From NCBI GenBank assembly GCA_038210375.1, contig JBBQWT010000002.1, positions 62,001 through 126,000 of the forward strand: a stretch of 64,000 nucleotides of DNA. The letters are read 5' to 3'. Source of the stretch: JBBQWT01 sp038210375 (GTDB lineage Bacteria; Acidobacteriota; Terriglobia; Terriglobales; Acidobacteriaceae). Below the pieces are notes generated by a model. That model was not told where the DNA came from, did no database searches, and worked only from the letters and a program-made list of their open reading frames with translations. Each line of letters opens with the position of its first letter. The first letter of the stretch is position 1. Below are positions 1-9,490 of this stretch, piece after piece. Made by a program: the position numbers and the translations under genes.

Positions 1-205
1 AGGCGGAATCCGCCATAAGCTGCGCCACCATCTCCTGCCCGTAGCGCGTCATCTTGTTGACCAGCGACCGCGGAAAGAAGCACGGAGTCTCGCTGATGCG
101 GAAGGGGATCTCGGTCGCGCACACACGGTCAGTTTGCGCCAGAAAGTGGCGATATTTGTGAGCAGTGAATGCGGAGTTAAAAGCGCGGCGCAGCTCGGGA
201 ACCAT
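1..205 (-). CDS. Unrecognised protein, N-terminal part (partial, runs off window)
   Basis: An open frame runs from an ATG at 205 to the window edge, giving about 68 residues that begin MVPELRRAFNSAF and contain RISETPCFFPRSL. I do not recognise the family. It lies 66 bases after the stop of the AmpS-like peptidase, in the same direction, so it is probably the next gene of the amidoligase cluster. The frame is the same as that of the peptidase and stays open back to the peptidase stop, but no other start codon is found in between; the ribosome site is weak. The C-terminus is missing, so function cannot be inferred beyond context. Confidence 0.6.
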   Translation of the reverse strand, partial: MVPELRRAFNSAFTAHKYRHFLAQTDRVCATEIPFRISETPCFFPRSLVNKMTRYGQEMVAQLMADSA

Positions 206-271
206 GGGGTGATTGTCGAATTCTTGTTGCCGGAGTCCTATTACCGGATGCTGGGAACAGCCTTCCCGCGC

Positions 272-1333
272 TTACGGCTCGATCAGGAAACGACCTTGCC
301 GCATGATCAACTGGTCGTCAACCCAGATATCGAACCCGGTGCCCACCACGTCAATGTGGGTGGTTGACCGCCATTCCGCGCCGGTGTGTTCTCCGTAAGG
401 ATTTCCGAACGCGATGTGGATGCCGGGAAACTTCTCATCTTGCAGTATCTCGCCGATTACGCCCACCAGTTCGATGTTGGTGCCGATGGCAAACTCGCCC
501 ACCCGGTCACTGTTCTCGTCGGTGTGAGTGTACTGCCAGAAATCTTCCCGCAGCTCTTGGTTGGCTGATGCGGCGCTGATCAACCGGTTGTTGCGCACCT
601 CAATGGTCAGCGGCTGGTCGCGCAGGTTGCCGAACTTGGCGCACAGGTAATCGCCCACCACTCCATCCACTACGAACGTCCCATTCACTTCCTGGGGAGT
701 GGTAAAAACCTCGCCACCCGGCAGGTTGCCCCATTTATCCGGACTGATGATGCCGCTGGTCTTCAGCCACTTGTAGTTTGGATTCAGCTCGGCAGTAATA
801 TCGGTGCCCGCGTTGGTGCGCGCCCTGATCATGCGGGCCGGCTTCACCAGCTCCAGCACTTTGCTGCTGAGCCGGTCCACCTTCAGGTAATCAGCACGCA
901 TTCCTTCCATCATGATGCGTTTGTTGATGTTGACCATGTGGGCGTGGCGAATGCGCCGCCGGTTCACCACTTCCGTCATCTGCATGCGCGAATACAATTC
1001 GTCGCGCTGCACCTTGACCGCGAATATGCTCACTTGGCTGGTTTCAAGGTCCGCCAGTATCTCCGCCGGCAATTTTTTCAAGGGTCGCTCGGAACATTCT
1101 TCCAGCACCCAGGCATGGTAGGGCGCTCCCAGTACATCCAGCTCGCGGCCAATGCTGGCCCCGATCTCCAGTGTGGCCAGGTCGGTGATGAGCGTGACTT
1201 TTTCCGCCGGCTGAATGCGCAGGCATTGGGTGACCGCGTTGCGGGCGCCCACCGACAATTCCGAATCGAAGCTGATGGCGCGCAAATCGGTCAGCTCACC
1301 GACAGGGCGCTGCGGCACGGGAGACGTGCTCAC
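272..1333 (-). CDS. AmpS-like (M29) aminopeptidase family protein
   Basis: A 353-aa protein resembling thermophilic metallo-aminopeptidases of the AmpS/COG2309 family. Family-like signatures are the LPGGEVFTTP stretch near residue 205, EFAIGTN near 280 and the HIAFG region near 300, where the family carries its metal ligands. It is expected to be a cytosolic peptidase. It starts with GTG at 1333, which overlaps the TGA of the upstream carboxylate-amine ligase gene by four bases (GTGA), so the two are translationally coupled. With two amide-forming ligases upstream, it may trim or release the peptide-like product, or have lost peptidase activity and act as a binding partner; the sequence does not settle this. 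Confidence 0.8.
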   Translation of the reverse strand: MSTSPVPQRPVGELTDLRAISFDSELSVGARNAVTQCLRIQPAEKVTLITDLATLEIGASIGRELDVLGAPYHAWVLEECSERPLKKLPAEILADLETSQVSIFAVKVQRDELYSRMQMTEVVNRRRIRHAHMVNINKRIMMEGMRADYLKVDRLSSKVLELVKPARMIRARTNAGTDITAELNPNYKWLKTSGIISPDKWGNLPGGEVFTTPQEVNGTFVVDGVVGDYLCAKFGNLRDQPLTIEVRNNRLISAASANQELREDFWQYTHTDENSDRVGEFAIGTNIELVGVIGEILQDEKFPGIHIAFGNPYGEHTGAEWRSTTHIDVVGTGFDIWVDDQLIMRQGRFLIEP

Positions 1334-2460
1334 GCGAGTTTCTCCACCGGGTGATCGAACACTCCCACCTGGGTTTCCGCCACGATGTAGTCCACCACTT
1401 TCTTCAGGTCCCCCGTCTCTTCGAATACTTTGAGCTGGCGGTCGGCGCCGCTGCCCTGCTCCAGCATCTGGTAGATGTAATAAAGTTCCTCCCGGGAATC
1501 CAGCTCATCCACCACGTCGTCCACGAACTGCACGTATTCGTGAATCAGGTCCTTGACCGGCACTTCAATCTCTTTGCCGAAATCGATCATGAGGCCGCCC
1601 AGCCCGTAACGCGACGCCCGCCACTTATTTTCCATGATCAGCGCCCGGCTATATTGCCGGAAACTCTGGTTATGGGAGTGCAGCAGATACAGCTTGGCCA
1701 CCGTCGCCTGAATCAATGCGGCGATGGCGATGGTCTCATCCAGCCGCATGGGAATATCGCAGATGCGGATTTCCAGGGTATTGAAGAATGGATGCGGCCG
1801 GATGTCCCACCAGATCTTCTTGGCGTTGTCGATGGTGTTGGTCTTGACCAGGATGTTCACGAAATTTTCGTATTCCGCCCAGCTGCTGAAGGTGTCGGGA
1901 ATATTGGTTCGCGGGAATTTTTCGAATACCTTGCAGCGGTACGACCTGAAGCCGGTATTGATGCCCAGCCAGAACGGTGAGTTGGTGGACAGCGCCAGGA
2001 TATGCGGCAGGAAGTACCGCATGGAATTCATCAGGTGGATGGTGGTCTCACGGTCGGAGACGCCCACGTGAACGTGCAAGCCAAACACCAGGTTGGCCCG
2101 CGCCACCAGTTGCAGATCTTCCACCACCTTGGCGTAGCGGGCGTCGGGATAGATCTTCTGGTTGCGCCAGTCAGCGAAAGGATGGGTGCCGGCCGCAGCC
2201 AGCATGATGTTGTTTTCCCGGGCCAGCGTGATCATGTCCCGCCGCAGGTTGCAGATGTCGGCTTTGGCCTCTTTGATGTTGGCGCAGACCCGCGTACCCA
2301 CCTCGACCACCGACTGGTGCATCTCCGGCTTGATGCGCTCATCCATCATCGCCATTCCCTTGGGAATGAGCTCGCTCTGGATGTGAGAGCGCAGATCGCG
2401 GCTCACCGGATCGATAGTCTGGTATTCCTCTTCGATACCGATGGTAAAGGAAGGCTTCAT
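1330..2460 (-). CDS. Carboxylate-amine ligase, GCS2/YbdK family
   Basis: A 376-aa enzyme of the glutamate-cysteine ligase type 2 family (COG2170, E. coli YbdK). It starts MKPSFTIGIEEEYQ, where GIEEEY carries the acidic metal/ATP-binding residues of the family, and it shows the LHVHVGV motif near residue 125. The family makes an ATP-dependent amide bond between a carboxylate (usually glutamate) and an amine; the real substrates here are unknown. ATG at 2460 is chosen because the family N-terminus begins exactly there; the open frame extends 46 codons further upstream through the end of the ATP-grasp gene. It sits 5 bases after the ATP-grasp stop and overlaps the next gene by 4 bases. Confidence 0.9.
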   Translation of the reverse strand: MKPSFTIGIEEEYQTIDPVSRDLRSHIQSELIPKGMAMMDERIKPEMHQSVVEVGTRVCANIKEAKADICNLRRDMITLARENNIMLAAAGTHPFADWRNQKIYPDARYAKVVEDLQLVARANLVFGLHVHVGVSDRETTIHLMNSMRYFLPHILALSTNSPFWLGINTGFRSYRCKVFEKFPRTNIPDTFSSWAEYENFVNILVKTNTIDNAKKIWWDIRPHPFFNTLEIRICDIPMRLDETIAIAALIQATVAKLYLLHSHNQSFRQYSRALIMENKWRASRYGLGGLMIDFGKEIEVPVKDLIHEYVQFVDDVVDELDSREELYYIYQMLEQGSGADRQLKVFEETGDLKKVVDYIVAETQVGVFDHPVEKLA

Positions 2461-2465
2461 AGCGT

Positions 2466-3431
2466 TTACTTCTTGCTCTTTGCCGGCTTGGCAGAAGGCG
2501 CGGGGCCGTTCAAGAACTGCGCCCAGCGGAACTCCTTGATGGCGTCGCCATTCACCGCGCGATCTACCGCCAGGCGGCTGACCGCGTCCACGATCCACTC
2601 GAAGTTTTCCGGACCCACCGACTTAAAATCGGCGTCGGGCGCGGGATTCATGAAATCGATTGCGTAGGGCACGCCGTCTTCTACGGCAAATTCCACGGTG
2701 TTCAAATCGTAACCCAACGCTTTGCAGAGAGTCAGGGCGTCGCGCTCCACGCGATCCAGCAGGCTTTTGGGCACCGGCGGAGCATTCTTCACGTAGCGGT
2801 CGTGGAAGGGCGCACCCGGATCATACTGCATGATGTGGACCTTCTCCTGTCCCACCACATAACATCGAAAATATTCCTTGAACTTGACCCCGCGTTGCAG
2901 GGTCATGCATAAGTTGCGGCTCTGGTCGTAGGCGCTGAAGAATTCCTCCGGCGAATTGACTTTGTAAACGTCTTTCCACCCGCCCCCATCAAAAGGCTTC
3001 AGAAACGCGGGAAACCCAACATGCGCGAAAATCTGCTCCCACGGCAGGGGATACACCAGGTTGCGCATCGACTGGTCGGTCGTCCCCGCAGGATGCTCTT
3101 TGTGCGGCAGGATCACGGTCGGCGGAACCGCCACTCCGAGCTTCAGGGCCAGGGCGTAATTGAAAAATTTGTCGTCCGCGCTCCACCAGAACGGGTTGTT
3201 GATGACCGTGGCCCCGTTCAGTACAGCTTTCTTCAAATAGGCCCGGTAAAACGGGATGTCATGGGAAATACGATCGATGATTACGCTGTACGCGCCCGGC
3301 TCGGAGAGGTTCACCTCACCCACCTGCACGTACTCCGCGGTCACGCCGGAAACGCCCATGTCATGGATGCGCTGCACCAGCGCGCCAGGGAACGTGTTTT
3401 CCATTCCAAACAGAATGCCTATTTTTTTCAA
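2466..3431 (-). CDS. ATP-grasp ligase (RimK/D-Ala-D-Ala ligase-like)
   Basis: A 321-aa protein with an N-terminal Rossmann-like segment (KKIGILFGMENTFPGALV), a central PAFLKPFDGGGWKDVYKV ATP-binding loop and a C-terminal VEFAVEDGVPYAIDFMNPAPD metal-binding strand, the usual ATP-grasp order. It should form an amide or peptide bond through an acyl-phosphate. I chose a TTG start at 3431: the sequence AGAGG lies six bases upstream, and no ATG precedes the conserved KKIGILFG strand except far upstream in non-conserved sequence. It is the first gene of a tight run with the GCS2 ligase and the peptidase, implying two consecutive ligation steps on one product. Confidence 0.85.
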   Translation of the reverse strand: MKKIGILFGMENTFPGALVQRIHDMGVSGVTAEYVQVGEVNLSEPGAYSVIIDRISHDIPFYRAYLKKAVLNGATVINNPFWWSADDKFFNYALALKLGVAVPPTVILPHKEHPAGTTDQSMRNLVYPLPWEQIFAHVGFPAFLKPFDGGGWKDVYKVNSPEEFFSAYDQSRNLCMTLQRGVKFKEYFRCYVVGQEKVHIMQYDPGAPFHDRYVKNAPPVPKSLLDRVERDALTLCKALGYDLNTVEFAVEDGVPYAIDFMNPAPDADFKSVGPENFEWIVDAVSRLAVDRAVNGDAIKEFRWAQFLNGPAPSAKPAKSKK

Positions 3432-3551
3432 CGAAAACCTCTGCCTTTGAATACCTGGCCCCTGGCAGCTTCGAGCGAAGCCCACGATGGGGTTTGAATC
3501 GCCAGGGGAATCACCAATAGTTTAACTTGATTTGGCTCATGTCAGAATCGA

Positions 3552-4997
3552 TTATTCGTGCCTGCGCTCGATCAATGTCTCCGCGAGGGTCAAATATAAA
3601 TAGCTCTGGAGTTTCGCGTCTCGCAACCCGCGAATATGGGGCGCGATAAGCTCATTCTTCGCCGCGCACGCCCGCGCCATCCGTCGCAATGGACTGATCG
3701 TAGTGCTGGTCGAGGCCGTTTTCTTGCTGTCTTTTAACTCTTCCTTCAACAGTCCCGGGGCCAGTCCAAATCCTTCTTCGATAGCGTCCTCCGCCTGTTT
3801 GTAACGTAACGCACCCACACTCGACTCTACGATTACCGCCAGTACCCGTAGTTTTTCGTTCTCATCTTTTACCGAATCCAAAGCCTTTCGTGCCTCGGCA
3901 AAGGATTGGTCCGCACTCTCGGCCTTGTTTGCCCTGGCTTCGTCGCCGGCGCGTAAAGCGAGATAGGCGGCCACTACTGACGGCCTTATACCCATGCCCT
4001 CCAGTTCCGCCTTGGATGCGTTGGCTTTCTGGTTGTGCAGGTTCGCCAAATCCATAAAAAACCGTGCCCCGGGTTTCAATTCGCCGGCCACTGTCGTGCC
4101 TATGCCGGCAACCATCTTCGAATCATCGAAATCCGCGAAGCGGCTCGAAGGAAACATTTCTTTCATTCGATTCACCAGGCGATCATCCACCGATTGGGCA
4201 AGACCGTAGAGTTTTGCCAGAGTTCGGTCGCGCGCATCAAGCTGCGCTACCGTGGAATCTTTCATCAGCATGGTCATGCGCAGAAGCGGTGGGTGATCAC
4301 CGCTCTTGTATTCAGCGATGCGTCGAATCGCGAGATCGACGCCGTCGTACATTGCCTGCTTTCGCAATTCGCGTTTTGCGGCGCTCAACAGGTCGACAAA
4401 CGCATCATTGGTAGACCAGCGCAAAGCTGGCTTGTTCTCGTATGCCGCAATTCCGTTCAATAACAGCCGGTCCGCTAGCTCCTTATCGCCGTTATCTGCC
4501 ACTTTATTGAAGATTAGATTGACTGCGCGATAGGGATAATCTCCTACTTCACCCAAATGGGTCGCAGCTGACACCAATGCATCCGGGGGCACACCATTGC
4601 TTTTCACCATCGCGGCTTCGAATATGGGGCCTGCCGCGAACAGAAAGGCGTCCGCACACCCTGCCGGCACTAAAGTCAGACGCTGGATTGCGAGTCTCGC
4701 ATCAGTAGCCGCAGATGCCGCGAGCGCGACCGCTTTGTAATTTGCCCGCTTGCATTCATCAGACTCATTTACGGCTAACCGATCAAGCTCATCGGTCCAT
4801 GCCGCCGAATCCGGCGCCTTCGCCTGGGTGGCCAAAGGAACTAATTCCGCAAGGACGCTCATTCGGCGGGTGGGAGGCAAGGAAGCAGATGCGGCATATG
4901 CGCGCTTCAGCAATTGCACGACGGAAAGCTCAGCAGCCGCTGACCGGCCTGAAGCAATCCCAGCTACAAGGACGAAAGCGCAGAGCCATCTCTTCAT
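3552..4997 (-). CDS. Secreted alpha-helical hypothetical protein
   Basis: A 481-aa protein with a clear Sec signal peptide (MKRWLCAFVLVAGIASGRSAAAE). The mature part is almost wholly helical and Ala/Leu-rich, with helix pairs recalling TPR/HEAT-like solenoids, but I cannot assign a family. Two cysteines in the mature part (DECKRAN and PAGCAD) could form a periplasmic disulfide. It lies 120 bases upstream of the ATP-grasp start and 36 bases downstream of an esterase stop, all in one direction, so co-transcription with the amidoligase cluster is possible but a periplasmic role differs from that of the cytosolic ligases. Confidence 0.75.
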   Translation of the reverse strand: MKRWLCAFVLVAGIASGRSAAAELSVVQLLKRAYAASASLPPTRRMSVLAELVPLATQAKAPDSAAWTDELDRLAVNESDECKRANYKAVALAASAATDARLAIQRLTLVPAGCADAFLFAAGPIFEAAMVKSNGVPPDALVSAATHLGEVGDYPYRAVNLIFNKVADNGDKELADRLLLNGIAAYENKPALRWSTNDAFVDLLSAAKRELRKQAMYDGVDLAIRRIAEYKSGDHPPLLRMTMLMKDSTVAQLDARDRTLAKLYGLAQSVDDRLVNRMKEMFPSSRFADFDDSKMVAGIGTTVAGELKPGARFFMDLANLHNQKANASKAELEGMGIRPSVVAAYLALRAGDEARANKAESADQSFAEARKALDSVKDENEKLRVLAVIVESSVGALRYKQAEDAIEEGFGLAPGLLKEELKDSKKTASTSTTISPLRRMARACAAKNELIAPHIRGLRDAKLQSYLYLTLAETLIERRHE

Positions 4998-5033
4998 GGT
5001 TGAACCGGGAGGCGATTCAGATAGATATTTCTC

Positions 5034-5747
5034 CTACGACAGATAACTGCGCGCCATTTTCTGCCACCACGGCCAGTCATGCCCGGTGCCGTCGCCCCAA
5101 ACGTCGAGCTGGTGGCCGATCTGCTGGTCGCGCATGATTCGCGCCAACCGCTCGTTTTCATTCCAACACATGTCCTGATCTCCCGTGGCCAGAACAATTT
5201 TCATGCGGCGATAACGGTCGAGATACCACGGGTCGCCGATGTTGGGCAGAAAATCAGGCGGGTTGTTGAAATAACACTCTTCATCGTAATAGCCATCGAG
5301 AAATTGCTTGATATCGAAGGCCGCTCCCATGGTCACGCAATCCGTCACCACGTCAGGGTGCCGCAGCGCCAGGTTCATGGCATGGAACCCGCCAAAGCTG
5401 CAGCCAGTCACTACCAGCCGCGAGCCACCTGAAATTCGCGCCATCAACGGGACTACGTCACGCAATATATATTTCTCGAACTGCTCGTGCCGCATCACCC
5501 GGTCGTGAGGATGAATGGAGCGGTTGTACCAGCTTTGATGATCGATGCTGTCCACGCAAAACAGCCGCAGGACGCCGCCCTCAAGCTGCTCCCACAACGC
5601 GCCTACCATTCCACGGTCTTCATACTCGAAATACTTTCCCTTGGAAGTGGGAAACACCAGGACCGGCGGCCCGTCATGCCCGAATTCCAAAAGCTCCATA
5701 TCGTGCTGCAGGTCGGCGGCGTACCAGCGGTGCAATTGGCGTTTCAT
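5034..5747 (-). CDS. Alpha/beta-fold esterase (COG4947-like)
   Basis: A 237-aa alpha/beta hydrolase. The nucleophile elbow GCSFGGFHAMN is near residue 125, an aspartate candidate lies in ATGDQDM near 185, and the catalytic histidine in GTGHDWPWW near 222, so the triad order is intact. No signal peptide is visible. It resembles small cytosolic esterases of the COG4947 group. It is divergent from the second esterase at 5888, about 140 bases away, and both flank the same metabolite cluster. A hydrolytic step on an ester or thioester of the cluster product is an inference. Confidence 0.8.
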   Translation of the reverse strand: MKRQLHRWYAADLQHDMELLEFGHDGPPVLVFPTSKGKYFEYEDRGMVGALWEQLEGGVLRLFCVDSIDHQSWYNRSIHPHDRVMRHEQFEKYILRDVVPLMARISGGSRLVVTGCSFGGFHAMNLALRHPDVVTDCVTMGAAFDIKQFLDGYYDEECYFNNPPDFLPNIGDPWYLDRYRRMKIVLATGDQDMCWNENERLARIMRDQQIGHQLDVWGDGTGHDWPWWQKMARSYLS

Positions 5748-5887
5748 TCAGTGCAGTATCTTACATGCTTCGACTGCGGGATTGTCTTTCCGGCGGGGCC
5801 ACCGAATCGGTTATCATGAATTTCGCTTTGGCTGTTTCGATTCTTCTTTATTTCTTCTTATACTTTAGATTTTGCGCTTAACTTATT

Positions 5888-6718
5888 ATGCCGATTGAAT
5901 TTATAAAGCGGGCTATCCGACAACGCGGCAGGGGGCGCCGGGCCCTTGATCGCTTTCCCACGCAGTTGGAAAAGCACGAGAACCTGATTTCACGCTTCCT
6001 GCCCGGTGACCGTACCCTGATCGTTTACCTGCCGCCGGGCTATCAAGAATCGGAGCACCGCTACCCTGTGCTCTATCTGCAGGATGGACAAAACCTTTTC
6101 GACCCCGCCACCGCTTATGTGGCGGGCAACGACTGGCGCGTGGACCAGACCGCCGAAAAGTTGATACTTAAAGGCAAAATCGAGCCCCTGATCATTGTAG
6201 GGATTTATAACAACGGCGAGCAGCGCCTGCTGGAATACACCCCCACCCGGGACGACAAACTGGGCGGCGGCGAGGCCGAGCTCTACGGCAGAATGATCGT
6301 CGAAGACATCAAGCCGTTTATCGATGGCGTCTATCGCACCCTGCCCGGCCCGGAAAACACCGGCATAGGCGGTTCTTCGCTCGGAGGCTTGGTCAGCCTC
6401 TATCTCGGACTCTTGTATCCGCATATCTTTGGCAAGCTGGCAATCCTATCGCCGTCAGTCTGGTGGAACCACCGCAGCATTCTGAACTTCCTGGCCAATG
6501 CCGTTACCGGTCCCTGTCCGCGCATCTGGCTCGATATTGGAACCAGTGAGAGCCGCACCGCGGTGGACGACACCATTTTGCTGCGCAACGCTTTGTTAAA
6601 AAATGGATGGATGCTGGGAAAAAATTTGAAGTTCACCAAGGCGGTAGGTGCTCGCCACGAGGAATCCGCCTGGTCCAAACGAACCGGCCCCGCGTTGAAG
6701 TTTCTGTTTCCCCGATGA
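5888..6718 (+). CDS. Alpha/beta hydrolase, enterochelin-esterase (Fes)-like
   Basis: A 276-aa esterase with the Fes/COG2819 pattern: a YLPPGYQESEHRYPVLYLQDGQNLFD start, the nucleophile elbow GGSSLGGLVSLY near residue 160, LSPSVWW shortly after, and a C-terminal GARHEESAW supplying the histidine. No secretion signal is seen. It is the first gene of a rightward pair with the GNAT-domain protein (10-base gap) and divergent from the other esterase. Iron-siderophore hydrolysis is the textbook role of Fes, but no siderophore genes are nearby, so a substrate from the amidoligase cluster is more likely. Confidence 0.85.
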   Translation: MPIEFIKRAIRQRGRGRRALDRFPTQLEKHENLISRFLPGDRTLIVYLPPGYQESEHRYPVLYLQDGQNLFDPATAYVAGNDWRVDQTAEKLILKGKIEPLIIVGIYNNGEQRLLEYTPTRDDKLGGGEAELYGRMIVEDIKPFIDGVYRTLPGPENTGIGGSSLGGLVSLYLGLLYPHIFGKLAILSPSVWWNHRSILNFLANAVTGPCPRIWLDIGTSESRTAVDDTILLRNALLKNGWMLGKNLKFTKAVGARHEESAWSKRTGPALKFLFPR

Positions 6719-6728
6719 TTTCGAATCA

Positions 6729-8528
6729 ATGAGGATGAACCCTAAATCCGCTGCATCCGCCACTCCAACCGCCGCCCGTGCCGCTGTGGAACGTCTTCTG
6801 GCCGAGTTGGATGGCAGAAAGCGGGATTTCACCCCCGGAGCCGCCCGGCGCCTCGAAGAGGTGCTTGATCGCCTCGAGAGATCGAAGCTGCCCGACGCTG
6901 AAGCGCTCATCAGCCTGCACGAGAGCCTGCTGTTCCTGGCCGCTTATCCCCATAGCCCGGGCCTGTTGCGCAAGGCGCATGCGTCGCTCGATTCTGTTGG
7001 CGAACGGGTTTCCGCTCTGCGCGCCACTGGCAAGACTCTCTCGGCATTCGAGTATGAAGAGGCCTCCGGCGTATCTCAGACTTCGTTGATCGCAATCTTC
7101 AGCTATGACGTAATGCGGTGGCTGTACCCGCGTTTTCCCGCCGCCATGCGGATCGACGAGCGGCAATATCAGAGTCCGGAACGCCTGGCTTTCCTCGGCC
7201 GCCGACTGATGCCGCTCCTCGAAGAAGATTCCCTGGTGGAAGCCAACGTCCCATTTTTTGCATGGCTTAATAGCGCCGGCGAAACCAAATCCCCACGCCC
7301 GCACAGTGCCCCGGCAAAACCGGGAGAAGCACTGCCCTTGACCGGTTCGCACACTCTCGGCTGGCTGCTGCGCAGCCTGGCGAAACTCCCGCTCCCTGCC
7401 CGCGAGATTGCCGAGCTCTACGATTTGCTGGAGCTTCCCATCCAGTGGCAGATCGACAGTTCCGCGAAGACCCGAACCCGCATGAGATTTCCTTTTCGAC
7501 GGCCCTTTATCCAGACCGGCCCACTATTGCGCCGGGCTGACATTTCTCTCGACCACGAAGTCAGTAAAGGAGACCTTCCCGTCGAGCCGCTCCGCGTCTC
7601 CCGCGGTAAAGAGATGGTGGAAGCGGCACGGCTGGCCTCGGCCCTGCGCTGCCGCGAGCTTTATGGCTTCACCTACGGCGATCCCGCCGAGGTGATTCGA
7701 GCCCCCGTGGGCCGCGGAGTGGAATTCTATCTTTGGGGAGTGCCGCCCGCACACAGGTTGCCGCTGCGCGCTTACGGAGCAGTCTTGATGATCAAGAACG
7801 GCACTCCCATCGGATACGCCGAGCACATGGCCATTTTCGATCGAATGGAAATAGGCTTCAACATCTATTACACCTTTCGCGACGGTGAATCCGCCTGGCT
7901 CTACTCCCAATTGATGCGCCTGTTCAAGCAGGTTTACGGCGTCACCAGCTTTGTGGTTGATCCCTACCAGATTGGCGCTCACAACGAAGAAGCGATCGCC
8001 TCCGGCTCGTTCTGGTTTTACCGCAAACTGGGTTTCCGGCCGATGAATGCCGGCCTCGCGCGCCTGCTCGAACACGAAGAAAGAAAAATCCAATCCGGCT
8101 CTGGATATCGGAGCCCCGCCGCCAGCCTCCGCCGGCTTGCACAGGGTTACATCATCTACGAATCTCCCGGCTCGGACCGCGGCATCTGGGACGCCTTTCA
8201 CATGCGCAACATCGGTCTCCGGGTACAGGAGAAGATGGCGCGCGACTTTAACGGGGATGCCGTCAAATTCCGCGACAGTGCCCGGGAGAGCGTGGCGTCG
8301 GCCCTGGGAATACGTCCCCCGAACCAGGATCAGCCTGGCCAGAAACTTTTCGAGGATTTTGCCATCATGTTGTCCCTCATCCCGCGGATGTCTCAGTGGA
8401 GCCGCACTGCGCGGCGGCAACTGGTCCAGATTATTCAATCCCGCACCGCCCCAGATGAAACGGACTACTTGCGTCTGCTCCAGCAACATTCCCAACTGCG
8501 CGAGGCTTTTATCAAACTGGGCTCGTAA
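6729..8528 (+). CDS. Large protein with C-terminal GNAT acyltransferase-like domain
   Basis: A 599-aa protein. The first 190 or so residues are helical and of unknown family. Roughly residues 290-450 look like a GNAT fold, with RAYGAVLMIKNGTPIGYAE (beta4-like strand), then EEAIASGSFWFYRKLGFRP, where FYRKLGFRP is the typical end motif of GNAT acetyltransferases. A helical C-terminal region follows. GNAT/Fem-type proteins can transfer acyl or aminoacyl groups, fitting a cluster that already has two amide ligases. ATG at 6729 is used; ATG at 6735 is equally possible. It follows the Fes-like esterase by 10 bases. Confidence 0.75.
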   Translation: MRMNPKSAASATPTAARAAVERLLAELDGRKRDFTPGAARRLEEVLDRLERSKLPDAEALISLHESLLFLAAYPHSPGLLRKAHASLDSVGERVSALRATGKTLSAFEYEEASGVSQTSLIAIFSYDVMRWLYPRFPAAMRIDERQYQSPERLAFLGRRLMPLLEEDSLVEANVPFFAWLNSAGETKSPRPHSAPAKPGEALPLTGSHTLGWLLRSLAKLPLPAREIAELYDLLELPIQWQIDSSAKTRTRMRFPFRRPFIQTGPLLRRADISLDHEVSKGDLPVEPLRVSRGKEMVEAARLASALRCRELYGFTYGDPAEVIRAPVGRGVEFYLWGVPPAHRLPLRAYGAVLMIKNGTPIGYAEHMAIFDRMEIGFNIYYTFRDGESAWLYSQLMRLFKQVYGVTSFVVDPYQIGAHNEEAIASGSFWFYRKLGFRPMNAGLARLLEHEERKIQSGSGYRSPAASLRRLAQGYIIYESPGSDRGIWDAFHMRNIGLRVQEKMARDFNGDAVKFRDSARESVASALGIRPPNQDQPGQKLFEDFAIMLSLIPRMSQWSRTARRQLVQIIQSRTAPDETDYLRLLQQHSQLREAFIKLGS

Positions 8529-8662
8529 GCCCGCAATATTTCCTTTGATTTAGCTCCAGGGCGCACCGCACCAAAACTTTCAGGCGACTGGCGCATCCCA
8601 AGTCGGCTCGGGATTTGCAGGCCAACCCAAAAATTTTAATAGGCCTTGTGAACTTTCATTGG

Positions 8663-9490
8663 TTACGGGCGGAGGGTCATGGCGTTCATCGTTTTCGCCG
8701 GCGTCTCGGGGACGATGCTGCGGTAATTGATATAGTCGATGGACAGGTTGGCATGACCGCCCAGACGGACCGTGGTGGCGCTGCGATTCGTGGCAGGCAG
8801 CCAGAACTCGTTAACCTTCGAGTAAACCTGTTCGATGCGCACGTCCTTCGTCCAGAACGATGGATTTTTGGCGGGCTCGCCTACGATTCTGACTACGGCA
8901 AAATCCTGACCATCCACCCAGATTTTTCCGCGATACAGAAACTTGCTGGGTACCCGCGGTTCTACCGACAGCGTATACAGTTTTCGGCCTGACACCATCT
9001 CCGACGGCAACAGCTCGAACCGGTAATTATCATTATTGAGGGCGGTCCGTCGCTGGTTTTCTTCGTCAAAGGCTTCGCCTTCACTTTGCAGCAGTTTCTT
9101 GAATACCTTGTCTATCATCAATTTGGAGCCGCTCGATGACAGAATGGTGAATTGCTTCGTTCCCGGCCGGCGATACTTCACGTCCACTGTCATCTCAGCG
9201 TTGCGTGAGCCGGGAAACCCGCGATAGTCCAGCTTGTACACCCGGGTGCCTTCGAAAGCTTCCAGGGAACGCGCGCGCTCCAGGTTTCTTCGCACCAGGT
9301 GCTCGACCACCTCCTGGGTAGTCAAGGCCTTGAGCGCCTTAGCCGGTGAGCTGCCGGCTCCGCTGGGACTTCTTTCAGCCGCCGCTGCGTGAACCTGCGA
9401 AGCGGAAACGCAAGCCAGCAGAAGCAAAGCCAGCAGGAGTTGACGGCCCGCTGCTAATAATGGATTCGATGTCTTTTTCGCAGCTCTCAT
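8663..9490 (-). CDS. Exported LolA-like outer-membrane lipoprotein-sorting domain protein
   Basis: A 275-aa exported protein. The start chosen is ATG at 9490 because AGAGGGG lies just upstream and the signal peptide (LLLALLLLACVSASQVHA) then falls correctly; the open frame extends 77 codons further upstream without conserved features. The mature part is beta-rich with KYRRPGTKQFTILSSSG and RGKIWVDGQDFAVVRIVGEP, as in acidobacterial LolA/LolB-like lipid-carrier folds. It probably works in the periplasm, but the ligand is unknown. It is convergent with the GNAT gene. Confidence 0.75.
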   Translation of the reverse strand: MRAAKKTSNPLLAAGRQLLLALLLLACVSASQVHAAAAERSPSGAGSSPAKALKALTTQEVVEHLVRRNLERARSLEAFEGTRVYKLDYRGFPGSRNAEMTVDVKYRRPGTKQFTILSSSGSKLMIDKVFKKLLQSEGEAFDEENQRRTALNNDNYRFELLPSEMVSGRKLYTLSVEPRVPSKFLYRGKIWVDGQDFAVVRIVGEPAKNPSFWTKDVRIEQVYSKVNEFWLPATNRSATTVRLGGHANLSIDYINYRSIVPETPAKTMNAMTLRP

